From contig DAOOVD010000003.1 of the NCBI GenBank assembly GCA_035369845.1, forward strand, positions 21,804-85,803: a stretch of DNA of 64,000 nucleotides, read 5' to 3'. Each line of letters starts with the position of its first letter. The stretch's first letter is position 1. The translations under genes were made by a program, and so were the position numbers. Below are positions 16,825-25,676 of this stretch, one piece after another. The stretch comes from DAOOVD01 sp035369845 (GTDB lineage: Bacteria > Bacillota > Desulfotomaculia > Desulfotomaculales > Pelotomaculaceae). Under the pieces are notes generated by a model. The model saw only the letters and a program-made list of their open reading frames with translations. It did not search any database and was not told the DNA's origin.

Positions 16825-18465
16825 TTACCGCTTCCGCCCGTCCGGGGGCGGAGACGGTTCAAGTCCTGCCGCCTCCCGCCGCGGGTCGGTCTTGCCGATC
16901 AGCCGGGGGCGGCGCAGCATGACCCACCAGGGCGCCCGTACGACCACGTCTTTCATGTCGCCGGCGGAGAACGGCGCCACCGGGAACAGGTAGGGATAAC
17001 CGAACGAGCGCAGGGTGGCCAGGTGCGTCAAAATGGTCAGCACCCCGCAGATCACCCCGTAGAGCCCCAGAGTGCCCGCCAGCACCATCATCGGAAACCT
17101 CAAGAAGCGTATGGAGACGCTGGCGGAATAATAAAAAGTAAAGGAGGCGATACCCGTCAGGGCAACCACAATCACCGTCGAGGCGGCGATAATCCCGGCC
17201 CGCACGGCAGCCTCCCCGATGATCAGCGCGCCCACGATGCTGACTGCCTGGCCCACCTGCCGCGGCAGGCGGATACCGGCCTCCCGCAGGATCTCAAAGG
17301 CAAATTCCATGACAACCGCTTCAACGAGGGCCGGGAAGGGCACCGCCTCCCGCTGGGCGGCCAGGCTCAGCAGCAGGGCCGTGGGCAGCATCTCCTGGTG
17401 GTAGGTCACTATGGCTATATACAGTGAAGGGCCCAAAAGGGAGATGACCAGGGAAATCAGGCGGACCAACCTTACCGCCGAACTGTACACCGACCGCTCG
17501 TAGTAGTCCTCCGGATTTTGTATGGCTTCCACAAAAAACACCGGTACGGTCAGCGCGTAGGGTGTGCCGTCCATCAGTATGGCCGCCCTCCCTTCCAGCA
17601 ACTGCGCCGCCACCTTGTCCGGCCGTTCGGTGTGGTAAACGGTGCTGAAAGGGCTCCAGGGACTGTCCTCGATCAGTTCCTCGATGTAGCCGGTTTCCAG
17701 CACGGCGTCGATTTCAATCCTGCCCAGCCTCTCCTTGACCTCGGCAACCAGCTTGTCGTTGACGATACCTTTGATATATACCACCGCCACGTCGGTTTTG
17801 GTCACCCGCCCCAGCTTCATCATCTCAATCTTCAGGTCGGGACTCTTGATCTTGCGGCGGAGCAGGGACAAATTCACCCGGATTGTTTCGACAAACGCTT
17901 CACGGGGACCCCGCACCGCCAGTTCCGTCTGGGATTCCTCCACATTCCGGCCTTCCCAGCCCCTGGAGGCGTTGATGATGGCGCTCGCGTGCCCGTCCAC
18001 AAACAAAACGGTGTCCCCTGACAAAACGGCGTCTACGGCTTTACCGAGATTGTTTGTCTCCTCGATGTGTTGAATGGGCAAAAGCTTCTTTATCGTTGTC
18101 AAAGCCCGTGCCCTGGTGAGTTCCTCGTCCTGCTCCACCAGCGGGGCGTCCAGCATCAGGCTGCGCATGATCTGGGCGGTGATCTGTATTTTGTCAGCCA
18201 TGCCGTCCATGTAAACTATAGCCAGTTTGATCCGCTCGTCCCCGGCGAAATAAAACTCCCTGAAGATCGCGTCGCTGCATTCGCTGAAAACCGTTTTCAT
18301 CATCAGCAAATTGATCTCCAGATCCGGGCTCAATTCCCGGTCTTGGATCCCGCGGCCCGCAAATACGTCGCCTTCCCGGTGCTCCCCGGGGCCGCCGCCC
18401 TGCCCGGCAGCCGGCTTTCTGCGTCCTGGCAGGCCGGCTTTGAAGGGTTTTATAAACCTTACCAA
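16825..18465 (-). CDS. gerA: Spore germination receptor subunit A
   Basis: The protein matches GerAA/SpoVAF: a soluble N-terminal half (EINLLMMKTVFSECSDAIFREF, then LFVDGHASAIINASRGWEGRNVEESQTE with the conserved R-x-x-x-E-S-Q-TE stretch), then a C-terminal half with about five membrane segments (SLLGPSLYIAIVTYHQEMLPT; LPRQVGQAVSIVGALIIGEAAVRAG). I chose TTG 18465 because GGAGGA lies 9 bases upstream; a GTG at 18513 would add 16 residues without a good site. It is first in the gerA-gerB-gerC operon, presumably read in the forespore. Confidence 0.92.
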   Translation of the reverse strand: MVRFIKPFKAGLPGRRKPAAGQGGGPGEHREGDVFAGRGIQDRELSPDLEINLLMMKTVFSECSDAIFREFYFAGDERIKLAIVYMDGMADKIQITAQIMRSLMLDAPLVEQDEELTRARALTTIKKLLPIQHIEETNNLGKAVDAVLSGDTVLFVDGHASAIINASRGWEGRNVEESQTELAVRGPREAFVETIRVNLSLLRRKIKSPDLKIEMMKLGRVTKTDVAVVYIKGIVNDKLVAEVKERLGRIEIDAVLETGYIEELIEDSPWSPFSTVYHTERPDKVAAQLLEGRAAILMDGTPYALTVPVFFVEAIQNPEDYYERSVYSSAVRLVRLISLVISLLGPSLYIAIVTYHQEMLPTALLLSLAAQREAVPFPALVEAVVMEFAFEILREAGIRLPRQVGQAVSIVGALIIGEAAVRAGIIAASTVIVVALTGIASFTFYYSASVSIRFLRFPMMVLAGTLGLYGVICGVLTILTHLATLRSFGYPYLFPVAPFSAGDMKDVVVRAPWWVMLRRPRLIGKTDPRREAAGLEPSPPPDGRKR

Positions 18466-18579
18466 TCGAAGCGCTCCTCCAAAAGAAACAGATCTCTTAG
18501 ATTTTTCCACCACGCTTATTATTTCTCTGTTTTAACACGATATACCCGCCGGGAACAATCTTGTGCGCTGCAAGAAAAA

Positions 18580-19010
18580 ACCCGTATCAAGACCTTCCTT
18601 TTGATACGGGTGAGGTTGTTGACAAAGTAGAACCTTGAGGTTGAAACGCTCGCTCAGATGCTTAGCGTCAAGTGAGCCAGGGCAGTGCCCTGTCACCGCT
18701 CACTCCCGGTGCTTCGCGCCGGCGGCACTTGCTGCTTGCATCGGGCGAAACCGGGCGCCTTTAACTCGCCTTCCCGGCTCGGTTCAGGCTGGCGCGGACG
18801 TCCGTGTCCGCGCCCCCGGTTTCGCAGCCTCGCTGCGCAAAGTGCTGCTGCGGCGCTTTCGCAATGTCGTTCGCCGCTGACAAAGGCGCTGCCCGCCCGC
18901 GCGGGGTTGCAGATTGTGCTGCGCAATATCGCTCGCTTCCTTCAACCCCAAGGTCCCGAACAGTTTGTCGGCAGTCCGACCCGTATCAAGGACTTGCTCT
19001 TGATACGGGT
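18580..19010. repeat. Structured dispersed repeat, copy A, flanked by duplicated hairpins
   Basis: The element lies between leuS and gerA. It is bounded by two hairpins with the same 11-base stem (ACCCGTATCAA/TTGATACGGGT at 18580-18611 and 18979-19010), with loops alike at about six of ten positions. Inside, near-terminal inverted repeats pair (18633-18645 with 18941-18953), and a central helix GCGAAACCGGG/CCCGGTTTCGC (18745-18755, 18815-18825) encloses a GCGGAC/GTCCGC hairpin. The sequence is about 85-90 percent like copy B by eye, and copy C keeps the helices with compensatory changes. Short open frames here lack ribosome binding sites and are not genes. The left hairpin, read on the minus strand, is followed by TTTTTT and may end leuS transcription. 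Confidence 0.85.
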
Positions 19011-19134
19011 CAAACCTTTCATCTCCGGACTTTAAATGTCTAAAGCGTTTTTTCTGACTTGCGGATTTAATAACAACCTGAGGAACATCCTGTGTCCGGT
19101 CGATCACTTTCCTCCGGGCAGAAGACCGTCGGCA

Positions 19135-21618
19135 TCATTTCACCACAATATTTACCAGCTTGCCCGGAACCGCAATCGTTTTCACTATCTTTTTCCCCTC
19201 GGTAAGCCGGATCACCCTCGGTTCCTTCATCACCGCCTCCTGCATCTCCTGCGCCGACAGTCCCGCTTTGACCAGCAACCTGTCGCGGACTCTGCCGTTT
19301 ATCTGAACCACGATGGTTATCTCGTCCTCCGCTATGGCGTCGGGATCGCAGGCGGGCCACGGCTGCAGGTGAATGCTTCCGCTGTGGCCGGAGGCTTCCC
19401 AGATTTCTTCGGTAATGTGGGGCGCAAAGGGAGCCAGCAGCAGCAGCATGCTGTCGACCGCCTCCCGCAAAACGGCCGGGTCGCGGTCGCTTTCGGGAAC
19501 TTCCCTGAACTGGTAGAGGGCGTTGACCAGTTCCATTATGGCGCTGATGGCGGTGTTGAAGTTGAAACGGCTGCCTATATCCTCAGTCACTTTCTTGATA
19601 GTGCTGTGGGTGATTCTCCGCATCTCCCGGTTTACTCCCACCAGATCGCGGGAAATCTTTTCAGGTGCCTTCCGCAGCACATCCACCAGCGGAACAACCA
19701 GGCGCCAGACCCTGTTCAGGAAGCGATAGCACCCTTCAACACCCTGGTCGCTCCATTCCAGATCGCGCTCCGGAGGGGCGGCGAAAAGGATGAAAAGTCT
19801 GGCGGTGTCTGCGCCGTAGCGGGCAACAATATCCTCGGGGCTCACCACGTTGCCCCTCGACTTGGACATCTTGGCGCCGTCTTTCAGCACCATGCCCTGT
19901 GTCAGAAGATTCGTAAAGGGTTCCCGGCAGTTGACCAGATTGAGATCGTAAAGAACCTTGGTGAAGAACCGGGAATACAGCAGGTGCAGTATGGCGTGCT
20001 CCACGCCCCCGATGTACTGGTCCACAGGCATCCAGTAACCGGCCTTGTTCATGTCCCAGGGCCCCTCTTTTTCACGGGGGCTGGTATACCTGTAATAATA
20101 CCAGGAAGAGCACATGAACGTGTCCATGGTGTCCGTTTCCGCCTTGCCGGGCCCGCCGCAGCTCGGGCAGACGGTGTGGACGAATTCCGGACATTCCGCG
20201 AGAGGCGAGCGTCCCGTCGGCTTAAATTCCACATCCATGGGGAGCAGCACCGGCAAGTCGGATTCCGGAACCGGTACGATGCCGCAGTTGTCGCAGTACA
20301 CAATGGGTATCGGCGCCCCCCAGTAGCGCTGGCGGGAAATCAGCCAGTCCCTCAGGCGGTACGTCACCCGGAACCTGCCCTGTCCCCTTTCCTCGAGGTG
20401 GGAAGTGATCGCCTTCATGGCCTTCACATTGGGCATGCCGTTGAAGCGGCCGGAATTGACAAGCACGCCTTCTCCCTCGTAGGCTTCCTGCATGGTGGCG
20501 GGATCGAGTCCGGCTCCCGGCGGCTGGATGACGACGCGGACCGGGTAGCCGTACTTCCGGGCGAATTCAAAGTCCCGCTGGTCGTGGGCGGGTACTCCCA
20601 TCACGCAGCCGGTGCCGTACTCCAGCAGCACGTAATTGGCCACGAGAACGGGCACCCGTTCCCCGGTCAGGGGGTTGATGCAGTACGCCCCGGTCGGCAG
20701 GCCGACCTTTTCCGCCTCCGTCGAGGTGCGGTCGATTTCACTCAGCTTTCTGACCGACCGGACAAACTCCTTGATTTCTTCCTCCCGGTCGGTGCCGCTG
20801 ATCAGTTTTTCCACCAGCGGGTGCTCCGGAGCCAGGACCATGTAGGTCACGCCGAAAACCGTGTCCGGCCGCGTGGTGTAAACGGTGATCACGTCGTCGG
20901 AACCGGCCACCTTAAAATCTATTTCCGCGCCTTCACTGCGGCCGATCCAGTTTTCCTGCATGATCTTGACCTTCTCGGGCCATCCGTCCAAAAGTTCGAG
21001 ATCATTCAACAGCCGCTCGGCGTAATCAGTAATTTTGAAAAACCACTGATCGAGTTCCCGCTTCTCCACCTGGGCCTTGCAGCGCTCGCAGCTCCCGTCT
21101 TTCAATACCTGCTCGTTTGCCAGAACGGTGGCGCACCCGGGGCACCAGTTCACCGCCGCCCGCTTTTTGTAAGCCAGTCCGTTATGAAAAAGTTGCAGAA
21201 ACAGCCACTCCGTCCAGCGGTAATACTCGTGGTGGCATGTTGCGATTTCCCTTTTCCAGTCATAGCTGATGCCGAGTTGTTTCAACTGGGCGCGCATGTT
21301 GTTTATGTTTTCATAGGTCCAGTCCGCGGGGTGAATGCCGTGTTTGATGGCGGCGTTTTCAGCCGGAAGACCGAAGGCGTCCCAGCCCATCGGGTGGAGG
21401 ACGTGATAACCCTGCATGGTCTTGAAGCGGGCCACCACATCGCCGATGGAGTAATTTCTGACGTGCCCCATGTGAAGTTTCCCCGAAGGATACGGGAACA
21501 TCTCAAGGCAATAATACTTGGGACGGTCGGAAAAATCGGGAACAGCGTAAATGTCGTCCTCCTCCCAGCGGGCTTGCCATTTTTCTTCCAGTTCTTTGAA
21601 ATCATACCTTTCTTTCAT
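19135..21618 (-). CDS. leuS: Leucyl-tRNA synthetase
   Basis: The 827-residue class I synthetase has the HIGH-type motif PYPSGKLHMGHVRNY, two zinc-type cysteine pairs in the CP1 region (CPGC and CERC), and the KMSKS motif (GAKMSKSRGNVVSP). It charges tRNA-Leu with leucine. ATG 21618 has AAGGGG 7 bases upstream; a longer start at 21636 is less likely. In relatives leuS directly follows rsfS behind a leucine T-box. Here an acyl-CoA ligase gene lies between leuS and the nearest T-box. Confidence 0.98.
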   Translation of the reverse strand: MKERYDFKELEEKWQARWEEDDIYAVPDFSDRPKYYCLEMFPYPSGKLHMGHVRNYSIGDVVARFKTMQGYHVLHPMGWDAFGLPAENAAIKHGIHPADWTYENINNMRAQLKQLGISYDWKREIATCHHEYYRWTEWLFLQLFHNGLAYKKRAAVNWCPGCATVLANEQVLKDGSCERCKAQVEKRELDQWFFKITDYAERLLNDLELLDGWPEKVKIMQENWIGRSEGAEIDFKVAGSDDVITVYTTRPDTVFGVTYMVLAPEHPLVEKLISGTDREEEIKEFVRSVRKLSEIDRTSTEAEKVGLPTGAYCINPLTGERVPVLVANYVLLEYGTGCVMGVPAHDQRDFEFARKYGYPVRVVIQPPGAGLDPATMQEAYEGEGVLVNSGRFNGMPNVKAMKAITSHLEERGQGRFRVTYRLRDWLISRQRYWGAPIPIVYCDNCGIVPVPESDLPVLLPMDVEFKPTGRSPLAECPEFVHTVCPSCGGPGKAETDTMDTFMCSSWYYYRYTSPREKEGPWDMNKAGYWMPVDQYIGGVEHAILHLLYSRFFTKVLYDLNLVNCREPFTNLLTQGMVLKDGAKMSKSRGNVVSPEDIVARYGADTARLFILFAAPPERDLEWSDQGVEGCYRFLNRVWRLVVPLVDVLRKAPEKISRDLVGVNREMRRITHSTIKKVTEDIGSRFNFNTAISAIMELVNALYQFREVPESDRDPAVLREAVDSMLLLLAPFAPHITEEIWEASGHSGSIHLQPWPACDPDAIAEDEITIVVQINGRVRDRLLVKAGLSAQEMQEAVMKEPRVIRLTEGKKIVKTIAVPGKLVNIVVK

Positions 21619-21725
21619 GTTATCGCCCCTTATCAACCAAACCGCATTACAGGCGCAAGCACAAGGCGCTTTTCATACAGCGCCCCTGCCACTAGAAAAT
21701 TTTATCATATAAAACCCGCCGTCAC

Positions 21726-21745
21726 AAGCCGGGCAGGCCCGGCTT
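21726..21745 (-). terminator. Hairpin between the acyl-CoA ligase gene and leuS
   Basis: AAGCCGGG (21726-21733) pairs with CCCGGCTT (21738-21745) right after the ligase stop codon. On the minus strand the T-run (GGGTTTTATA) begins about 11 bases later, so termination may be partial. An AT-rich stretch (TATGATAAAATTT) follows and could hold a separate leuS promoter. Confidence 0.45.
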
Positions 21746-21751
21746 CTACAA

Positions 21752-23416
21752 TCAGGCGGTCTCGATCTTCGCCGCCTCCTGGAGGCCCAGCATCTCGATC
21801 GCCATCTCGCGCAGCTTGTACTTCTGGATCTTTCCGCTTGCGGTGCACGGATAACTGTCGACAAAAGCGACGTATTCGGGAATCTTGAAGTGGGCAATCT
21901 TGCCTTTGCAATATGCCTTGATCTCATCCGGAGTAACGGCGGCGCCTTCCTTCAACTGGATGAAGGCCATTACCTCCTCGCCGTACCTGACGCTCGGCAC
22001 GCCCACCACCTGGACGTCCTTGACGGCCGGGTGGGTATAGAGAAATTCCTCTATTTCCCTCGGGTAAACGTTCTCCCCGCCGCGGATGATCATATCTTTC
22101 AAGCGGCCGGTGATCTTGCAGTAGCCGTTTTCATCCATCGTGGCCAGGTCGCCGGTGTGCAGCCAGCCGTCCTTGTCGATGGCCGCCGCCGTCGCCTCAG
22201 GCATTTTGTAATATCCTTTCATCACGTTGTAGCCCCGGGCGCAGAGTTCGCCCTGCACGCCGGGCGGCACTTCCCGGCCGGTTTCCGGGTCTACGATTTT
22301 CACCTCTACGCCGGGCACCGCCCGGCCTACGGTAGTAACCCTCAGTTCAAGCGGCTCGTCCGTCCTGGTCATGGTAATCGCGGGAGAGGATTCGGTCTGT
22401 CCGTAGGTAATGGTTATTTCTCCGGCGCCCATAATATCTACAACCTTTTTCATCACCTCGATGGGACATGGAGACCCCGCCATAACTCCCGTGCGAAGGG
22501 AAGATGTATCGTATTTTTTCTTCTCCATTTCCTCCAATTCCATTATAAACATGGTGGGAACTCCGTGAACAGCCGTGCAGCGCTCTTTTTCAACCGTCTC
22601 CAGCACTTTCCTCGGATCAAATGTTTCAACCGGAACCATAGCTGCCCCCGAAACAACACAGCACATGGTGCCGATGACGCATCCGAAACAGTGGAAAAAA
22701 GGCACCGGAATACACAACCTGTCGGTAGGACCGAGGTTCATGCATTCCGCCATACCGCAGCCATTGCCGATAAGATTGTGATGTGTTAGCATGACTCCTT
22801 TCGGAAAGCCTGTGGTGCCGGAAGTATACTGCATATTGACCACGTCGTCGGGCCCGAGAACGGCCCGGCGGGCGGCAAGTTCGCTGTCCGGCACTTCTTG
22901 ACCCATACTCATAACCTCATCCCAGGTGAACATGCCGGGATAGCGTTTGTCTCCGAGAAAGATCACGTTTCTCAAAAGGGGCAGCCTTTCCGACTTCAGC
23001 CGGCCGGGTTCGCAGTCTTTCAACTCCGGGCACAGTTCATAAATCATTCCTATGTAATCGGAATTCTTCGTTCCTTCGATCAATAAAAGAGTGGTCGAAT
23101 CAGACTGCCTCAAAAGGTACTCGAGTTCGAACACCTTGTAGTTGGTGTTTACCGTTACGAGCACAGCCCCCGCCCGCGGGCTGCCGAACTGGGTAATCAC
23201 CCACTCGGGCACGTTGGTCGCCCAGATGGCGATGTGCTCCCCTTTTTTGATCCCCAGTTTCAAAAGCCCCTTTGCCAGCCGGTCGCAAACTTCCCGGAAC
23301 TCCCTGTAGGAATAGCGCAAGCCCCGGTCGGGGTAAACAAGGGCGTCGTTGTCGGGATAGGACTCCGCTATACGATCGACAAGCTCTCCTATAGTTATCT
23401 TCCCAAAATCTTTCAT
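21752..23416 (-). CDS. Long/medium-chain acyl-CoA synthetase (AMP-forming)
   Basis: The 554-residue protein has the AMP-binding core YTSGTTGFPKGVMLTHHN, the motif TYGQTESSP, the C-terminal DGWLHTGDLATMDENGYCKITGRLKDMIIRGGENVYPREIEE, and the catalytic Lys in TASGKIQKYKLR. It activates a carboxylic acid with ATP and CoA. Close relatives act on fatty or branched/aromatic acids; the substrate is not resolved. ATG 23416 has GGGAGGG 7 bases upstream. It is the first gene behind a T-box leader, which would be unusual for this enzyme unless the leader belonged originally to leuS. Confidence 0.93.
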   Translation of the reverse strand: MKDFGKITIGELVDRIAESYPDNDALVYPDRGLRYSYREFREVCDRLAKGLLKLGIKKGEHIAIWATNVPEWVITQFGSPRAGAVLVTVNTNYKVFELEYLLRQSDSTTLLLIEGTKNSDYIGMIYELCPELKDCEPGRLKSERLPLLRNVIFLGDKRYPGMFTWDEVMSMGQEVPDSELAARRAVLGPDDVVNMQYTSGTTGFPKGVMLTHHNLIGNGCGMAECMNLGPTDRLCIPVPFFHCFGCVIGTMCCVVSGAAMVPVETFDPRKVLETVEKERCTAVHGVPTMFIMELEEMEKKKYDTSSLRTGVMAGSPCPIEVMKKVVDIMGAGEITITYGQTESSPAITMTRTDEPLELRVTTVGRAVPGVEVKIVDPETGREVPPGVQGELCARGYNVMKGYYKMPEATAAAIDKDGWLHTGDLATMDENGYCKITGRLKDMIIRGGENVYPREIEEFLYTHPAVKDVQVVGVPSVRYGEEVMAFIQLKEGAAVTPDEIKAYCKGKIAHFKIPEYVAFVDSYPCTASGKIQKYKLREMAIEMLGLQEAAKIETA

Positions 23417-23477
23417 AAATTTTCCCTCCCACAAAAAAATAGCATTATTTTTATCGACATCATGGACGGTTAACAAT

Positions 23478-23804
23478 AAAAAACCCCCCGCCCCTGTTTA
23501 TACAGGGACGAGAGGTTGTTTCCCGCGGTACCACCCTTCTTGGCAAAAAACTTTTGGTGGAGCTGGCGGGGATTGAACCCGCGTCCTCTTCCATGCCAAG
23601 GAAGCGCGCTCCCACTGCGCCACAGCCCCATCGTCTGCCCTCTTTGTCGCGGTAACGGCGCGTCCGGCCTGAAGTAATTTGTTTTTCCTCCAGACAGCTC
23701 TAAGGCGAGCTTCAACAGCCTCGCCCGCCGCCTCGCACCCGTACGGCGGCTCTCTTCAGAGCTGCGCTGTTTACTACTCCTCGTCATTGCCTCGGATTAA
23801 ACTG
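23478..23804 (-). promoter_or_regulatory. T-box leader with an embedded tRNA-Ala gene
   Basis: On the minus strand, reading from the promoter, there is an AGTA-containing Stem I region with AGAGAGC (about 23800-23680), a stem III-like block (GCCGTTACCGCGAC), then a complete tRNA (23629-23555), then the T-box sequence AGGGTGGTACCGCGGG (23537-23522), and finally a terminator hairpin CGTCCCTG/CAGGGGCG followed by TTTTTT (about 23515-23478). T-boxes normally sense uncharged tRNA and control aminoacyl-tRNA synthetase or amino acid genes. I could not assign the specifier codon with confidence: leucine and alanine codons both occur in the plausible region. Confidence 0.85.
23555..23629 (-). tRNA. 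tRNA-Ala(GGC) located inside the T-box leader
   Basis: A complete cloverleaf: 7-bp acceptor GGGGCTG/CAGCTCC with the G3-U70 wobble pair that is the alanine identity element, D arm GCGC/GCGC, anticodon stem CTTCC/GGAAG with loop TTGGCAT (anticodon GGC), T arm GCGGG-TTCAATC-CCCGC, and encoded CCA. It is 75 bases. It is transcribed in the same direction as the leader, presumably from the leader promoter. Confidence 0.95.
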
Positions 23805-23810
23805 AAATCT

Positions 23811-23839
23811 ATTATAAATTATTAGTTTTTATATGTCAA
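23811..23839 (-). promoter_or_regulatory. Consensus sigma-A promoter for the T-box / tRNA-Ala transcript
   Basis: On the minus strand TTGACA (23839-23834) and TATAAT (23816-23811) are separated by exactly 17 bases, a perfect consensus pair. Transcription should start near 23804. Confidence 0.88.
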
Positions 23840-23865
23840 CACTGCCGCCTGCAATCGGGCCCAAT

Positions 23866-24228
23866 TTATATATTCACCGGTACCCCCACTACCCTGGCGT
23901 CTCCCCACAGGCGTTCGAGGTTGTAAAACTGCCGCTCGGCCTCCTGGAAGACATGAACAACAACATCACCGTAATCCACCAGCACCCAGCCGCCCTCCCG
24001 GAAACCCTCCCGGCGCAGGGCGAAGACGCCTTCCTCCTCAAGCTTCTCAATGATATTTCCAACAATCGCCTGCACCTGTGCCCTGGAGCGGCCGCTGCAG
24101 ATTATGAAGTAGTCGGCCACGATGGATACTTTTCGAATGTCGAGAACGGTGATATCCAAAGCCTTTTTGTCTTCCGCCGCCTTTACGGCGACATTTACCA
24201 CTGCCTGTGGACTTAGGGACAATGCCAC
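23866..24228 (-). CDS. rsfS: Ribosomal silencing factor RsfS
   Basis: The 120-residue protein has the RsfS/Iojap core (KKALDITVLDIRKVSIVADYFIICSGRSRAQVQAI, then WVLVDYGDVVVHVFQEAERQFYNLERLW). It binds ribosomal protein L14 and blocks subunit joining when nutrients are scarce. Start is GTG 24228 or TTG 24222; the GGGGGA site fits the TTG better. It lies upstream of leuS as in relatives, but here the T-box and an acyl-CoA ligase gene come between. Confidence 0.95.
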   Translation of the reverse strand: MALSLSPQAVVNVAVKAAEDKKALDITVLDIRKVSIVADYFIICSGRSRAQVQAIVGNIIEKLEEEGVFALRREGFREGGWVLVDYGDVVVHVFQEAERQFYNLERLWGDARVVGVPVNI

Positions 24229-24322
24229 TCCCCCTTTGGTTTTTAAATACTTTATTCTATTTTATCCATGCCGGTTCCTTCTGTCAAAAAACACGAAAGA
24301 CATCTTCACCGTCCCGGAGAAA

Positions 24323-24371
24323 AGGGGACTGTCCCTCCCGGATTGCCAAATACGGGAAAGAAAAGTCCCCT
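24323..24371. repeat. Long inverted repeat between the RRM gene and rsfS
   Basis: AGGGGACT (24323-24330) pairs with AGTCCCCT (24364-24371), and within it TCCCG pairs with CGGGA (24336-24340, 24353-24357), giving a two-step hairpin. There is no T-run on the minus side to make a clear terminator. The rest of the 24229-24526 gap shows no gene. Confidence 0.5.
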
Positions 24372-24526
24372 CAAATTCAGCAAAAAATTTTTAGCGCCTC
24401 AAGCTTTCGATTCCTTCCGCCCGGATACCGCGCAAGAACCGGGAACCGGACTACCCGCATTCGGGACATCACACTTCATATCGCAACTTTACTGAAGCGT
24501 CGGGCAAAACCCCCTGAGCTTAAAGA

Positions 24527-24790
24527 TCAGGCGTTCCTCTGGTTTTCCCTCGGTTTCGCTTCGTTTACCGTAATAACCCTGCCGTTCAGTTCGGTGCCGT
24601 TCATTGCGGCAATCATGGCGTCGGCGTCCTCGTCCCTGACCTCAACAAAGCCAAAACCGCGGGACCGGCCGGTTTCGCGATCAGTAATAACGCGGCTACT
24701 CAAAACTTCTCCATACGCCGAAAAAGCATCGGTAAGATCTTCGGCTTTAGTAGCCCACGGTAAGTTTCCTACATACAAAGTGCGCGCCAT
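24527..24790 (-). CDS. RNA-binding protein with a single RRM domain
   Basis: The 87-residue protein is one RRM domain with both signature motifs, LYVGNL (RNP2) and RGFGFVEV (RNP1). Such short RRM proteins occur in cyanobacteria and a minority of other bacteria, where they bind single-stranded RNA. ATG 24790 has GAGGTG upstream. In related Clostridia yqeK often sits between nadD and rsfS. Here that place is taken by this gene, so it may have been acquired. Confidence 0.93.
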   Translation of the reverse strand: MARTLYVGNLPWATKAEDLTDAFSAYGEVLSSRVITDRETGRSRGFGFVEVRDEDADAMIAAMNGTELNGRVITVNEAKPRENQRNA

Positions 24791-24895
24791 TCACCAATCA
24801 CCTCTTTCCCCCCAAAAAACTTTTCGCTTTTCGCTATTATTTGCAAAAAGCTTTATCCTAATACAATCTTAACCAAGCTAAGATTTTTCCAAATT

Positions 24896-25501
24896 TCATC
24901 CCCTATAAAGACCGTTTCTCACAATGTAGTCTTCCACGGATTCGGGAATAAGGTACTTTATAGGTCTCCCCTCCCGCACGCGGCGCCTGATGTCGGTGGA
25001 AGAAACGGCAAGCGCCGGCACTTCCATGCAAAAAATGTTTTGCCTTAAACCGGGGGAAAGTCTCCTCAGCACTTCCCACAGCCCTTCAAGCTTATAACCG
25101 GGCCGGGTCGCCGCGATAAATTTACACTCCGTCAACAATTGCTCGACGTTTTTCCAGGTGAGTATTTCCATCACGGCATCGGCGCCTGTAATGAAATATA
25201 TTTCCGTATGCGGGTAAACGCGGGAAACCTCTCTCACCGTATCTATCGAATACGATGGTCCCGGCCGATCTATCTCCAAAGGCAAAGCTTCGAAAAAAGG
25301 GTTGGAGGCGATTGCAAGACAGGTCATATTATAGCGGTGCTTTGGCTCCGTGATATTATAATTCAGCTTGTGGGGCGGCCGGCCGGCTGGTACGAAGATT
25401 ACCTTCCGCAAACCGTGTTCAAACCTGGCGCCTTCAGCAGTTACCAGATGTCCGTAGTGAACCGGATCAAATGTACCACCCATTATGCCCAGGCGACCCA
25501 T
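24896..25501 (-). CDS. nadD: Nicotinate-nucleotide adenylyltransferase
   Basis: The protein has the nucleotidyltransferase motif GIMGGTFDPVHYGHL and the C-terminal SSTDIRRRVREG (the ISSTxxR motif). It makes deamido-NAD from nicotinate mononucleotide and ATP. I prefer ATG 25501, which gives the usual family N-terminus (MGRLGIMGG). An ATG at 25522 would add 7 residues; neither has a strong ribosome binding site. It follows proB, without the proA that often separates them. Confidence 0.96.
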   Translation of the reverse strand: MGRLGIMGGTFDPVHYGHLVTAEGARFEHGLRKVIFVPAGRPPHKLNYNITEPKHRYNMTCLAIASNPFFEALPLEIDRPGPSYSIDTVREVSRVYPHTEIYFITGADAVMEILTWKNVEQLLTECKFIAATRPGYKLEGLWEVLRRLSPGLRQNIFCMEVPALAVSSTDIRRRVREGRPIKYLIPESVEDYIVRNGLYRG

Positions 25502-25676
25502 TTCTTGCTTTTCCGTTTTCATAAGCAAATTTTACATTTTTATTCCTGGAAAAGCAAGAAAAAGCTTTCCTGTTGCGATAACTGCACCCCCCTTGCCTTT
25601 TTAATCGACAACTCCAGCGGGCTTGCGTTGCAAGCTCCGGTTATCCCGCTCATTTCGAAGTCCCGCATATTTTGCG

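Noticed and set aside
18635..19043. Several short open frames in both directions within repeat copy A (and their counterparts in copy B)
   Set aside because: They lack ribosome binding sites, are not conserved in copy C, and overlap helices with compensatory changes, which fits non-coding structure better.
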